Positions 10,933 to 23,875 of a stretch of DNA of 64,000 nucleotides are shown piece by piece. Source of the DNA: Polytrichum commune. Lineage: Eukaryota; Streptophyta; Polytrichopsida; Polytrichales; Polytrichaceae. Position 1 is the stretch's first letter; each line of letters starts with the position of its first letter. Made by a program: the position numbers and the translations under genes. The notes under the pieces are model-generated. The model was not told the origin of the DNA and searched no databases. It saw only the letters and a list, made by a program, of their open reading frames with translations. The stretch covers positions 13,454,001 through 13,518,000 of the forward strand of contig OX485806.1 of assembly GCA_950295325.1 (NCBI GenBank). Reading direction: 5' to 3'.

Positions 10933-13589
10933 TTAGTGTTACTGCTGTTCAACACTCAATATTTTTGTATAGTTCTGTACATAGGAGATCACATTTCTTG
11001 AGGTCACCCGTTTGCAACAATTGTGTCTTCTCTTTGTAGTACAGTAATAGCTCACAAATAACTTCAGGAAGAGTTTGTGGGTTATTACAATTACTTGGTT
11101 GATGATCAAATTTAATCTGCATACAGAGGTGTACAACATTTATTTGTGATCAAGGTTTAGTCAACAAAGTGTTTAGCATTTAAAACCCCTTGATGCACTG
11201 AACAATGGAATAGAGTTGACTTTGATATATATTTTAAACTTCAGAACCATGTCGACATAGGACTGATATTGGTTGTGCCTAGTGCCTAAGTAAACAAACC
11301 AACTCCTGGCGTGCTGACCACTTGAATTCTAGGATATGAAATTTCATTTTCAAGATTGGTAATTGCCGACCCATGCATGCTATATTTTACCTCATGTGTA
11401 TAGCATGGGTAGGTGGCCTGCTAGTTATGCCAAGGAAATTCTGTAGTTCGACTCAATAATACTCGAAGTTAGGGCATTTTTCATCGCAAGTTGAATTGTC
11501 ATGAAAACTTCACGAGAAAACCTCCAAACTATCAAATTGTTGTACTTGAGCACCTTGTAAGTTGTCAAGTCCAAGCAATTTGTTATCCTAGGAGAGCCCA
11601 TGCTTCTACTTACAAGAGAGAGAATCTTCATTTTGATCTTGTACTTGCTTGAAATGACAATCTTTGTGTTATCCAACTGCTGATGGATGAGACAGTTCCC
11701 AATCTGATCCTAAGGTTGAGACTATCTTTTTTGGGCCACGTATCTAATTTAGGGCTACATATCTTTGGGTCACATGTCCACGATATGGTCACATATCTTA
11801 TATAATGGAATTGCTTAGTGTGCAGATTTCAGTACAAACTGAAGAATAGACTGCAAGTAATTAAGGGGTGCAAAAGGAGGGAATTCAATCTGACCTTGAA
11901 GGTTTCAGAATGTGTCCCCCCAACATCACACAAGGACTAAGACCATGTTGAACACTGTTGGATGTTTTGAGTGGACTCATACTATGACCATATTTCTCAG
12001 AATAGATGTACTTGACTGCTGATTCAAATTGTAATAGGGGTGCTGAATAGTGACCAAATTCCTTGACGTCTACTGTTACATGCATGCCACAGGAATATGT
12101 GCACCTTGAGAAGAAAACCCCTAAACTTTCTCCTCGGGGTGCGTTGCATTCCAGTCTCCAGGCCACAATTGATGTAATTGAGGACCTTTTATTCAACATG
12201 CTACCACATATTTCTCAAGCAACCAGTTTGTTACATATCAAATCTAACCTGTTTAAAAAAAGAAGACAAATGTGACAAGTTTATTTCATTGTCGAAAAAC
12301 ATACAAGGCTATTAGGACCCGAAAAAGGAGAGCAGGGGAACTCTTGTGCACTATCAACACAAGAGTGCTAGGAAATTGATGCCCTTCAGTGAAAGAAATA
12401 AGCAAATCTATAGTTGTGGTAGAATTACAATTATCTAGTGACACATGACAAGTTTTCAGTTACACATGTTAATTGTCCAAGATGCACATGCTTGTGGTGG
12501 TGGGTGCACACAATGGATCCATAGAACCTCAATAATGATAATGTTAAACCTAACATTGCAACATGCATTTAAGTTATGTGAGCCTAAATGAAAGCCAATT
12601 GTAAAGTTCTATATGTAGCACTTCTCTTCATTGTAGAATAGAGATTTAGAATAGTTTTATGTTGGAATAAACATTCCATTTGAGAGGAATGTTTGTTTTA
12701 GGCTCATGATAGTCCTTAGGAGAATTTTTTTCTTGATTTTAATAAACTTTGAAAAGATCCAGTGGATGCAAAGTTTACATGACTAAAATTGATTTAATGG
12801 TTTAGTATTTGGAATGCACATATGTAAGAATTCAAATATCCAAATATAAAATTCATAACATGCTTAGTCTAATGATGGTCAAAACTCATTGATGTGGTGG
12901 TGAATGTCTCTCAAATTGGACTTGGGTATAATGGTGTGATTTGAGGTTTTGCCGAACTTGCTAAACATGGGTGATTTTTACAATATACAATGACCATATG
13001 CGAACAAACTTGGCACCACCCCCAATTCCCCCCTCAACCTGGTGACCTTGCTTTGTCACTACAATCTCCATCTCACATTGGAGAATCATTATCCTTCATT
13101 TGTTGCAAAGTCAAATCACTCGAAATTTTCTTGAATCTATTATTGGATATCAAGGAAACGTAGAGGTATTTCAAGAGGGGCGCCACCTCAGCCGCGTGCT
13201 TCGGAGGAAAAAAAGGGCTTTTAACGGTTATAGAAACAGGTCAACACTTTGACCACATCAAAAATATATTCGGGTTTGGGCAATACACCTAACCCGTCAC
13301 CTAACGCTAGGTATTAGCGTTTGCTCCGGAGAAGCTGCAGCCTGCTCAAGGCTGACCAACAAATCTCATCAATGACGAAGACAAAAAAGAAATGGAGGGA
13401 TGTGTGTCAATCTATTGAAGAGCAGCGTTCAGATTGAAAACATATAAAGCTGAGAGATAGACAGTCCATTCTGATAAGTCCTGACTGTTATCCGGGTGCT
13501 TATAGGTTAATCTCAACAGCTAGCTGAAACCTAAAATCTTCAATCAGCTTGTTTAGGTTTAACTTCACATTAATATCCAACAAAGTTGA
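10933..13589. other. Spacer between hydrolase gene and ligase pseudogene
   Basis: Hydrolase 3' flank followed by AT-rich DNA. The 104-codon minus-strand frame at 11885-12199 and its plus-strand overlap match no family I recognise. A weak relic of ligase exon 6 may begin near 13468 ('tctgataagt' against 'tcagacaagt' in the intact gene). Nothing else supported. Confidence 0.5.
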
Positions 13590-13907
13590 GGTGTTTTGAT
13601 TCTTGTTCGGCTGATGATGGAGACGATCAACTACAAGAGGCATCAGGTTCGTCAACTGTGGTCTCTTAAACTTATGATGCTACCAGGTAGTGATGTTCTC
13701 AACGTCCAGCTTTATGTTAAACTGAATCTGAGTTTCTACTTGTCATGATTTGCAGTAGATTCTGATCGTAGAAGAGATTCGTCAACATTGCTTGATCTAT
13801 GGTTGCCCGCCAGTCACACACATTGGACTTGTGGGGTGTTATAATCAGCGTTGGACTGATATAGTCCTTTTTTGTTTTGTATTGTTTTGTTTTGTTTTGT
13901 TGTTTTT

Positions 13908-14245
13908 GTAACCATTCGGGTATCTATAATGAGGATTTCACATTTTTTGATACTACTAGAGTATGGATATTTGACGGTATTTTTGTTTTCAATCTCATTG
14001 GGGTCTATATACCAATACAAGAATCTTCATACTTAGGTACAATCGCCGTAGTATCAATATGGTTTAGAATGGTATTAACCCAAATGACAACTCGGGTGTG
14101 TAAAGATTCACTCACCTTGACATACCGACCAGGTAACAATATTTGACTAGTATTACAATTTTGATATCCACATGTAGGTTCTTGGACACCATTATCGATG
14201 TCAAATATTGGTACCATGCATTCACCTAGTATGCATTCAGGTGGT
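13908..14245 (+). repeat. Dispersed repeat Y, copy 1
   Basis: About 340 bp beginning 'accattcgggtatct' and ending near 'caccta'. The same order of blocks ('gaggatttca', 'ggtctatata', 'agaatggtatt', 'ggtaccatgcattc') recurs at 17384-17745 and, split by insertions, at 32405-33345. No coding capacity or terminal inverted repeats noticed. The copy ends about 115 bp before ligase pseudogene exon 7. Confidence 0.65.
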
Positions 14246-14939
14246 TATAATCACCTGAATCTGCAAACGCAGACATTTACTTGCATTCTCTCCATCATAA
14301 AATTCTTGAGAATCAATCTTGACTGCTCCAATCTTCCGTTGATCATGTGTTTGGAGCAGGTTTCAGCGACGGAGTTAGAAGCCACATTGTTGAGGCACCC
14401 TAGAGTCGTGGACGTGGCAGTAGTCCCGTAAGTACGGCCACACGTTTATTAGCCCTTATTCACATCTCATATATGCTGCACACAGGCTGTTCTTGGCTTG
14501 GTGATTTACTCAATTTCCAGAACCAGTTTTCATTCCAGCATGAGCCTAGTATTCATAAAAAAACATGGCAAAACTCATGGCTAGTGACTGATCATGACAA
14601 CATTCAATACTTATATGTTGTAACGCTTTCTCAGTATATATATCAGCAGGTATATATTCATGCTGTTTTTTTTGTTTATTCTTTATTATGTTGATGCTTC
14701 TGTCAGCTACCCAGATGACGAGGCAGGGGAGCTCCCGTGTGCGTTTGTTGTGAAGCGAGAGGGCTCTGACCTGACTGAATCTGAGGTTATGAGCTTCGTC
14801 AGCAGAATGGTGAGTTAGCAGCACCACGTGAAATGATTCCTCCTTGTGCACTGTAGTCTAATTTAAGATCTCAACAGCAGAGCGTGAATGTCCCTCAATC
14901 ACGACCATCCCCATCGCGAGCTGCTATGGTAGATGGGTC

Positions 14940-15305
14940 TTGAAAGGCCACTTTTATGACTGGCCCACTTCTCCTACAATATGAAACGTGCGTTCGGTAC
15001 AAGATGGTCAACTTAGCGAGTCCAAATTGAGGCGACTTTCATCGTAATTGTTAGAGCTTATATGAATATCTTATTCACTGTCAAAGTGAAGATTCTCGTG
15101 TTCATTAAATGGTCACATAGGTCCTCCCGATTATGTTGCTCATCGAGCTTAGAATGGTTATCATATTCTGGGTACGGAGTCCAATCCCTCCTAAATACAT
15201 GTCTTTTTTATATTTGTTCTTGGAGCCACACCAAACCATATACGACTCAAATATAGGTGTCCTCATAATTTGAATAATAACCGAAGAAGGGTTGTGTGTA
15301 CCTTA
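14940..15305 (+). repeat. Dispersed repeat X, copy 1
   Basis: Lies in intron 8 of the ligase pseudogene. Shares ordered blocks ('atgaatatcttattca', 'tcaaagtgaagattct', 'ggtcacataggtcctcc', 'ggagccacaccaaacca', 'actcaaatataggtgtcc') with copies at 16380, 40215 and 44390. All four are in the same orientation and near ligase sequences. A Tourist-type MITE has inserted immediately after it. Confidence 0.65.
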
Positions 15306-15310
15306 TGTAA

Positions 15311-15672
15311 GGGCCGGTTCACACTATGCCCAAGTCGAGAGGAGAAGTGTCACTTTTCTAGACCAAACTATGTCGAGAGGAGAAGCCTTTGGGTTGAAAA
15401 AGTATATTAAAATAATCCACGGCTAAAAATGTTCGGCCTCTCGACGGAAGTTTGGGTCGAGCATTTTGCTCGACCCAAACTTGGCTCGAGAGGCCGAACT
15501 CTTGGCACCATAACTTTCTAAAAGTGCTGCCACCTAGGCTCTTTTGGAGGCGACGTCCTTTGGACTTCAGCCTCTAGTGTGAAGGCCGAGAGAACGGACT
15601 TTGGACATTTCTGCATTTTCATTGGTCCAAACGCTTCTCCTCTCGAAGTTTGGCCATAGTGTGAACCGGCCC
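15311..15672. mobile_element. Tourist-like MITE (PIF/Harbinger type), 362 bp
   Basis: Terminal inverted repeat GGGCCGGTTCACACTATG at the left and its near-perfect complement at the right, extending imperfectly through the 'cgagaggagaag' block. It is flanked by TAA on both sides (15308-15310, 15673-15675), the 3-bp duplication of PIF/Harbinger elements. No coding capacity. A relative with the same terminus and a TTA duplication is at 31855-32193. The clean ends suggest fairly recent insertion. Confidence 0.85.
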
Positions 15673-16379
15673 TAAGTATAAATTAAGTCTCTATCTCAAG
15701 CAAAATGTAAGAGTCTCTCAAACATGTTCATCCCACAATCTTGAACCATGTACTTGATATTGTATGCGAGGAGTTCTACTTTTGGTTGTAGCAAGATGAC
15801 ACGTATTTGATATCAAGCGTAGCACCCACCTACATGTTGCGAGGGTCTATATTTAATGTAGACATGACATGTCAACGAGATCTAAGATAGTGAGTGCTAC
15901 ATAGGTATAATGTAAGATCTCTCATGCATAAATGTCAAAGTCTCTCAAGCACGGTTGTCTCCTCATTGTGTACTATGTCCAAAGAAAGGGTTTAGTCCCG
16001 TTCACACTTTTTGTGGAACCCATCTAGGTGAATAACTAAACCCCATGAACCCACAAAGATCTTAGACCTCCATACACCATACACATGATTTGGTGTGGCC
16101 ACATTATTCATTCTCAACCCACATAAATGATCTTGCAAGTGATTTAAACCTTACTCATAAATCACATATATAGTGTGATTTCAAATGTTTCAATCAAATC
16201 ATATGGACTAGATAACCAACAAGAGGAGAGTGGATGACGAGCCACTAAAACGGCGAGCTGTACTCCTACTCGAGTTGGTTATTAGTCATAACTGGTATGC
16301 TCATGAATGCAAACTTTGGTCATGAACAAAATGTCATCTGCATGAAAAAGAAAAAACCAGAGAGTTGTTGGAAGTGCCC

Positions 16380-16775
16380 TCCACTTCGATGAGTGACCGA
16401 TTATGAATGTAGGTAGATGGGTCTTCATTGGTTACTTTTCCCAACTTGTCCACGTCTCTTAGGATACGGAACATGCAAATAGTTAGCAAATCCAAATCAA
16501 GGTCGTCGCCATTTTCCTCATAACGTTCGGAGATCGTATGACTATCCAATTCACTTTCAAATGAAAGATTATTGTGCTCATTACGTGGTCACGCAGGTCT
16601 CCCCAATCATACATCAACTATTGAACCTAGAATAGTCATCGTATTTTGATATGCAGTCCATTCTCTCCTAAACACATTTCTTTATGGTACCCGTTCTCGG
16701 AGCCACACCAAACCACATACCACTCAATATAGGTGTCCGATTAGATAAGTAACCGAATAAGGGTTGTGTACGTTA
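16380..16775 (+). repeat. Dispersed repeat X, copy 2
   Basis: Same block order as copy 1, also in intron 8 of the ligase pseudogene and in the same orientation. It contains 'gttctcggagccacaccaaa' and ends at 'accgaataagggttgtgta'. The two copies are about 1.4 kb apart, and the intervening DNA (15690-16330) holds more repeat-like sequence, so both may belong to one larger decayed element. Class not established. Confidence 0.65.
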
Positions 16776-17383
16776 ATCATCTTCTGCCTTCCCTAGTTAA
16801 CTTCTTTGATGTGCAGGTAGTCCCACACAAAAAAGTCCGCATGGTGAAGTTCATCGACGCCATTCCCAGGGCTCGCAACGGCAGCATTCTTCGGCATGAG
16901 CTTGTTGCCACATTTACAGATGAAGACGACGATGAATGAGAGTCAATTTACAAGAAGAAACGTGAAAAGTTTCGGCATCAGCCATGGAAGGATCACCCAG
17001 CTTGTCACTCAGTGCTACTTCACTGCACCGATTAGGGTAAATAGTGTGGGCATATGCATAATATGGCTTATCGAGAAGAAGTCTATGGGAGGCGAACCAG
17101 GGTTCTGGCCTCTGGTGAGGCCACGTCGCCAATTCGAAACCTTGATAACGTCGTAAATCTACCAATCCTAGTATCTTCGCATTGCCTTCATTTTCTGTCT
17201 TCCCCGTTTGTTGCTTCGCCTACGGCTCGCTCTTCGGAATCGTTTCTTTCCTTCGCCCCGCAGGACTCATCGGAATCTTATTTCGTTGTTGTGTTTCGTT
17301 TTTCATCAAGGTTTGCAAAATCGAGCGTTTTGGGCACGCAACCTTGTAGTTTGGCCCATTGTATACACCTTTTTGGGACTTTT

Positions 17384-17745
17384 ATACCATTCGGATATCT
17401 AAATTGAGGAATTTATATTTTTGGATATCATCATGGTAGGAATATTTGAGAATATGTTTGTTTTTCAATACCATTTGGGTCTATATATCACGCAAGAACG
17501 TTCAAATCTAGGTAGGTATGATTGTCCTAGTGTCAACATGTTCTAAAAATGTTATTGACCCAAACAACGATTCGGATATATGCCAAAGATTCTTTTTGCC
17601 TTGAAATACCCACCAAATATCAATCTCTGATTGGTATTACAATTTGAATGACCACGGGTGGGTTCTTTGGTACCATTGGTTGATGTCGATTATTGATACC
17701 CATACATTCGCCTCTACAGTGACCTAATATTTGTGTACACCACCA
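17384..17745 (+). repeat. Dispersed repeat Y, copy 2
   Basis: Diverged direct copy of the 13908-14245 repeat. The two copies bracket pseudogene exons 7-9 in direct orientation. Block matches include 'accattcggatatct', 'gggtctatat', 'gattggtattacaattt' and 'ggtaccatt'. Confidence 0.6.
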
Positions 17746-18774
17746 AGCATGATTAATGGGATATTTCATAATATTACACCCCGATTCTTTGGGCCAAGAA
17801 ACGATCTCATGAAGGATTAAGAGTGCATTGTTGTAGACTTTCAACAAAAATGAGAAAGATAGATTCCTCATGTATTTCATTTAACCAAGATACGGGCATG
17901 ACCTGATCTCAAGATGATTTTGAGTTTTGCGCCCTCATTACATTCGAATGTTTGGACAAATTTCACAAGGGATAGCTCGGTAGATTGGACTCGAGGTATC
18001 CTTACGGAGATGAATAAGAACAATCAATTTTGTTTATTTGAGTAAGATTTGAACATGATATATCATTTGAACATCCAAAAATTTCAAACTTTGAGAAATC
18101 ACTCCATTCAAATGGTTGAGAGGAATTTGACACGTGTAACTAAAGAACCCCATGAGCCCAAGGGCAGATTAGATTTGGACCATTAGGGCGCCCTTGCCTA
18201 ATCAATGGTGGAGGATAGGCCCGGGTAGCTGGGGCTCAACTACGGGCAGAGGTGGCCAAGGGCTTGGCATGGCAGCGTGTCAAAGCTTCTCGTCAGAGTT
18301 CCTACATATCTGGGTTTGAAGCTTGGGAAGAAGTTGGTATTATTGTACTTAGCTCAACTACATGATCGGGGATTCACGACACTCATGTATAGCTCAATCA
18401 TCTTTGCGGATGAGAGGAACCACTTTAGGCACTACTTTACGTCATCGGCTCCTTGTCTTAAGGATTCCAAACATACCAAGCTTTAGTAGTTCTTAAAAAT
18501 CTGAGTCTAATCTAATATTTAAGGTGATAATATGAAAGGGATGAAACATAAAAGAAAGAAAAAATGCCTCATATGAAAGCAATGGTTGCATCATGGGTTG
18601 GCAACCATTTTATTAAACCATTTAAGGCTCCTTATCGTCTCACCCAACCATCTTTGTATGACCGTGAATAGTTTGGCTTCCAACCTCCTACCTTGGCTCT
18701 TCTCCAACCTTGGATCTTCTTTCTCACTTTCACTTTCCCACTATCACCTTCTTTCAGATCTATTCACCTTACTA
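17746..18774. other. Gene-free spacer
   Basis: No gene or clear repeat recognised. Frames are short and lack motifs. A pyrimidine-rich stretch at 18640-18790 leads into the tandem repeat that follows. Confidence 0.5.
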
Positions 18775-19210
18775 ATTTGTTCATTTCTAAGTGCTTTTCA
18801 TTCAGAAAATTTAGATTTCTAGGAGTTTATTTTTGAGTTTTTGCAAATTTCCCGTATACACCTTTGATTTAATTTTTATGCTAAAAAAACTAATTAGTCC
18901 ATTTGAAGTGCTTTTCCTTTAGTAAGTTTAGATTATGAATTTTTGATTTTTTTTTAATGTTTGGAAATTTCTAACATACAAATTTGATCCAAATTTTATG
19001 CTCGAAAACTAATTAGTTCATTTGAAGTGTTTTTTATTTCGTAAGTTAAAATTTTTTGGATTCTATTTTTGATTTTTTGGTAAATTTCCAGCATACACTT
19101 CTGATCTAAACTTTAGGCTCGAAAACTAATAAGTTCATTTCCAAGTGTTTTTTATTTAGTAAGTTTAAATTCTTGGAATTTTTTTTTTGATTTTTTTGTA
19201 AATTTTTAGT
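18775..19210 (+). repeat. AT-rich tandem repeat, ~118-bp unit, 3.5 copies
   Basis: Units start near 18774, 18890, 19008 and 19126 with variants of 'aactaattagttcatttgaa' followed by 'gtgctttt', 'agtaagtttaaatt' and 'tttttgatttttt'. The pattern is diverged but keeps constant spacing. No coding potential. Confidence 0.75.
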
Positions 19211-20940
19211 AGGCCATTGTTTCCAAGTCCAACTGGTTGCATGTTGTGATTTTTTAAAATATGAATTTAGTTCAGATCTACGTTTGAAATTCAAAGTTTT
19301 AACTAATTTAAGTGCATTTTATAAGCAACTAATATTACTTTGCATCAAACAATGTTTGTGTATATTCCAATTCAACATGTGATAAATACGTACTTGACCA
19401 TAGACCTCATCTATCAACTCTCATCTTAATTTTTAATATGTTTTTATCATATTTTTCATATATTAAATTTCATTCAATTTTGATTTATAGAATGAAATTA
19501 AATTTTGCATATCAAACATTCTTTTAGTTTGTTTCATGCATATTAGATTTTATGGCTAAAAAATTACATATGCATCATAATTTATAGCTTAAAACTCTCA
19601 CTTGCAACCTTGTATGTTTACAATAAAATATGGTGGCCCAAATTTTTACTTGTAATTCTTTTAAGCTCATAATTCTTAAGTTAGATTCTATCCAAAATCT
19701 TTTTAAATAATTTTATTCTCATATGACATATTCTATCATTTTTTTTTCAAGACCTATTTTTATAATTGAAATTAATTAAAATTCCTATCATAATACCTAT
19801 AAAAATAAATTATTTAATTGAATAATAATAATCTATACTACAATTATAATTAAGGGCCAACCTTCGTATATGTTTACTAATATGTATTTTTGTTGCATGC
19901 ATTTAATTTATAATTTTAGGTATTGGTATTGAAATATGATAAATATTCAAGATGTTGTAACTCCTTTAACCACTGAAATTTGCATGGCTCTTAAGTTCAA
20001 ATTCATTTCACCAACAATAAAGGATATATATATTCAAATTGTAGCATTACAACTATAGTGGAAGGTGATTAGTAAGGTATTATTTTTTACTTTACAAAAT
20101 GAAGTGATATAATTCTTGATCTCGTCACGTACACAACCTTTACGTGAAGCAAACCAATTTGAAACTGAATAGCGAAATCGAGGTTGCTATATATGTCAGT
20201 GCTTATATCCGTATTTTCTTGTGAATATTATGAAACAAAATAATCCGGAAAAATTCACAACTTTGTTTTACAAGAGCCTGTGGAATATAATATTATAAAA
20301 TGCATATCCATCAAGAGATGGGGTTTTTTTTTTTTTTTTAAATGACATTTTTCTTGAATATTATATCAAGTTGAGAGCCTATCTTCGTATATCTTCTTTC
20401 AACATTCGTACCTTCAAAATTGAACGGGATGCAATATTAGCTCGAACAATACAATTATGAGCAAATTATAATGACATCGATAGAGAAACATCAAGTCCTA
20501 AGAATAATAAAGAAATAGATTCGGTAGACAAACCAAAAGAGAGACTAAAACATATAATTTAATGATCGTAGTATTCTTTGAGATGTATATTTTTCTACTA
20601 AATAAATAAGAAAAAATGTTTTAAATTTTTCAGATAAGGCATTATACACAATAATCCGATGACTCATATTGAAAGATATGCTATAATTGAATATTAATCA
20701 TTTTTTCAGTATATATATATATATATATATATTTTTTATTTTTATTTTTTATTTTTATTTTTATTTTTTAAAGTGTAAAACAAAGATATGTTATCGAATG
20801 TTGTCATCATTTTATAATTTCGGAGATAAGTATATGCATAAGGTATCATACACAAGAATCTTATAGTTTAGGTTGTAAGATAGGCTATAATTCAATTGAT
20901 TTAATTATACAAACTTATTGATTTAATAACCTATATTCAC
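19211..20940. other. AT-rich gene-free DNA with (TA)n
   Basis: Very AT-rich, with homopolymer T tracts, an AT dinucleotide run at about 20710-20731 and an adjoining TTTTTATTTTTA run. No open frames of note. This is the immediate left flank of the large retrotransposon, whose G-poor composition becomes evident near 21020. Confidence 0.6.
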
Positions 20941-21147
20941 ATGTACATAACACATTGATTTGTTGCGTTTTTGGAGTACTAGCACAGTTGATCAAGATAT
21001 GACTTGAAATAAGTTGAATACCAACACATAGCAAATACATTTGCTCCCATACTAAAAAATACACACCCACTACACCATCAAGCAATAAATACCCACCCAC
21101 ATCTACATCAATACATCCAAACACAAAGGCAATCACCACTAACCCAT

Positions 21148-22440
21148 ATGCTATATGCTATAGTCATCACAATCCACCCCTCAATAGACACATGCAATAG
21201 CATACTAGCCCAACCCCAAAATTACCACTTTAACGACATATGGACCAACACATTAATTATTAGACTAGCTAACCTCACCAACCCCCCCGAAAGGCACATA
21301 TTGACACCTCACCCCTACACAACATTTGTAGGAAACAATCAAGATATAATACTCCCAAAAAATTCAATACACACAGAAATATATAAATTCATTCACAACC
21401 AAGACACTACACCTACACCCATCACCCTTCAAAACAAATTTACCTTCCTCCCAAATCAATTGATCACTGAAGCACTTCGATGCCTAGAAAGCATAAACGA
21501 ATACTCGCACCCACCCCCACCCCCAGCTACTCCCGCACCAACCATAAGAATCAACACAGACACTGTACACGAAACAAACATAATAACATGGAATGCATCA
21601 TCACTCAACACTTCACTGCCAAACCTACAAAGCATAATAAACAATTCGCTAAACAACACAGCAATCATACATATCCAAGAAACCAAACTAACTGCAAACA
21701 AATCTACAAAATACATACAAAATCTATTTCCGGAATTTAAACTCATTTTCAACAACACACATGCACTCACAAGATGCATACAACAAAGGATGCCCTATAC
21801 ACCCGGAAGAGGAGGCCTACTCATACTTATCCACAAGAAATATGCATTCCCTAGGAATATTACCGAAATTCCCACACCAGTAAATATCTCCCCATACCTA
21901 CAAATAATTAAAATAAACAATCACCCACTAATACCTTGGCTAATCATACATATGTATACGCCTACACACTTAGAAGAGATACACCTCATCCCACACCTTA
22001 AGAACGAAATCACTAATCAAATGACTATAAACCCCAATCACATATACACATTATGTGGCGACTTTAACCGAGATATTGCACTTAGGGGCAGACAAAATAA
22101 CAACATTAACACCCCCCCACAAGAAGAAGACTACCAATGGAAAAAATTTACTACATCACTCAACCTAGAATATATCCCAACTAATACTCGCATCTCCAGA
22201 CAAGGAGGCTATAATTACACATCAACAAGTCTAATAGATGGATTCTACATCCACTCACCAGACAACAACAAATTCATCTCCACCACAAATACAAATATGA
22301 ATCTAAACTCAGACCATTATCCAGTTGCACTACATATCCCCCACAACACCCTTATAGCAAAATCCCCACACCCCACAAACACGTCACCAACTAGAATACT
22401 AAACCCAATACCACTAGAAAATATCAAAAATTCAACATAA
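21148..22440 (+). pseudogene. LINE N-terminal APE-type endonuclease segment
   Basis: A 430-codon open frame with the marks of LINE AP endonucleases in order: 'ITWNASSL' (about residue 146), 'IHIQETKL' with the catalytic Glu (about residue 174), 'CGDFNRD' (about residue 304) and 'NSDHYPV' (about residue 390). This enzyme nicks target DNA to prime reverse transcription. The first 130 residues have no recognisable domain and include a proline-rich run at 21505-21530. Reading continues in another frame past 22440 into an RT linker, so the stop reflects a frameshift. All core catalytic motifs are still present. Confidence 0.85.
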
Positions 22441-22666
22441 CATTCTTCGAAGAAAACTCTGCCCAAATAAAAACCCTTACCACATTACTAGAAAACCATC
22501 AACACTTAAGCCCAGATCAATGGGTAGAAGCCTGTACAACATTTGACCATATTGTAAACAAAATTTCAGAAACAATTGAAAAAACATGTAAAGCAGACCC
22601 GTTACCAAGCCTTACGAGCAAAATATCACAACAAGGTGGTTCTCTACCACGAAAACTGGCAAGAGA

Positions 22667-23875
22667 ATGGAAAAGACACCTCAACACATACCACCTAATA
22701 AGAAAACCAAATACATTGCACAACACGATCCACTCTGGCAAGCACACTCCATCCTAAACGATATACGAAACCACCAACACACAAACATCTCACACCCACC
22801 TATCACAACGGCACCTCCTACTGAATGGATTAATACCATAACAACCATAGCAAAAAAAACAAATAAAGAACCCAGAAAAATCACCACAAAATATACCAAA
22901 GACTGCATTCTAAAAGCCGTATCAAAATACAGACAAATGTACGAAAGAAGCAAAAAAAATAAAATTCAGAAAGTCTTCAAGAACACTGAAACCTCACTCC
23001 TAGACTCCATCATTGATAGACAAAACAATATACTAACCAACCCAGAAGACATCGCGTCAGAAATTCACATACAACAATACATCAGTAACCGTCCTACAAT
23101 CCCCACATGCCAATACCAAAATACACACCCACTACACTGCACATGTCGAGTCCGACAATATCCATGGCATGACCTAGATGGATACATAATTGACAAGCGA
23201 GGAGAACCCCACACCCCTCTACACACGTATTTTGACCAAGAAACATACGACTTTTGTCTTAAAAACCTAAGTAATAACAAAGCCCCAGGCCCAGACAAAA
23301 TACCTAATTCAATTCTAAAGAATATGCCTCCGTGCTTCCACAAATTACTCTTCCTATTCTTTAAACACTGTTATAAACAAAAACAAATTCCCGCATCATG
23401 AAAAACCAGTCTAACAGTATTACTATACAAAAAAGGAAACCCATCACAACTAACAAACCACAAACCTATTGCGCTAGCTAACACCATATATAAATTCTAC
23501 ACGAGTACACTAACGTCTATTCTATCAACATATGGCGAAAAATACCAAATATTACATGACAGTCAAGAAGGCTTCAGAGCAGAGAGAAACACTTCTAGAT
23601 AAATCCAACTACTCATCGGAGCGCTTGAAGACGCAAGACTCACGAACCAAGATATATATATCCTCTATATTGACTTCAAAAACGCCTTAGGCTTCATTGA
23701 CCACGCCAGACTTTTAGCCATAATGAAAGATCTGGGATATCCCACTGATTCCATAAACCTCATAGGAAACATATACTCACAATCCTCAACAATATTCACT
23801 GGCGAACACTTCGGGAAAACCTCACCAATCCCTATTCAAAGAGGTACAATACAAGGTGATACCCTTAGCCCATAT
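22667..23875 (+). pseudogene. LINE reverse transcriptase, N-terminal part
   Basis: Encodes the linker and fingers/palm of a LINE reverse transcriptase. 'NNKAPGPDKIPN' is the usual RT entry motif (near 23275), followed by 'KPIALANTIYK', 'QEGFRAER', 'LYIDFKNA' (palm aspartate) and 'RGTIQGDTLSPY' just before the break. In-frame stops occur at 23399 (TGA where Trp is expected) and near 23599 (TAA where Gln is expected); both fit C-to-T type decay. The coding sequence is cut between 'SPY' and 'LFIIF' by the solo LTR at 23876-25484. Confidence 0.85.

Larger units (their letters stand above)
13590..16939 (+). pseudogene. 5'-truncated copy of the 4CL-like gene
   Basis: Four exon remnants correspond to the last four exons of the intact gene at 38486-43891. 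They are 13590-13646 (end of exon 6, 'INYKRHQ' against 'IKYKAHQ', preceded in frame by a stop), 14360-14427 (exon 7), 14707-14809 (exon 8) and 16817-16939 (exon 9). Exons 7 and 8 have identical lengths (68 and 103 nt) and splice phases to the intact copy, so this is a DNA duplication rather than a retrocopy. There is no AMP-binding P-loop anywhere upstream. In exon 9 the catalytic lysine motif '[10 protein letters not shown]' is replaced by 'RNGSILRHEL', so adenylation could not proceed. The tail ends in an acidic 'DEDDDE'. The gene lacks its N-terminal two-thirds and is almost certainly dead. Confidence 0.85.
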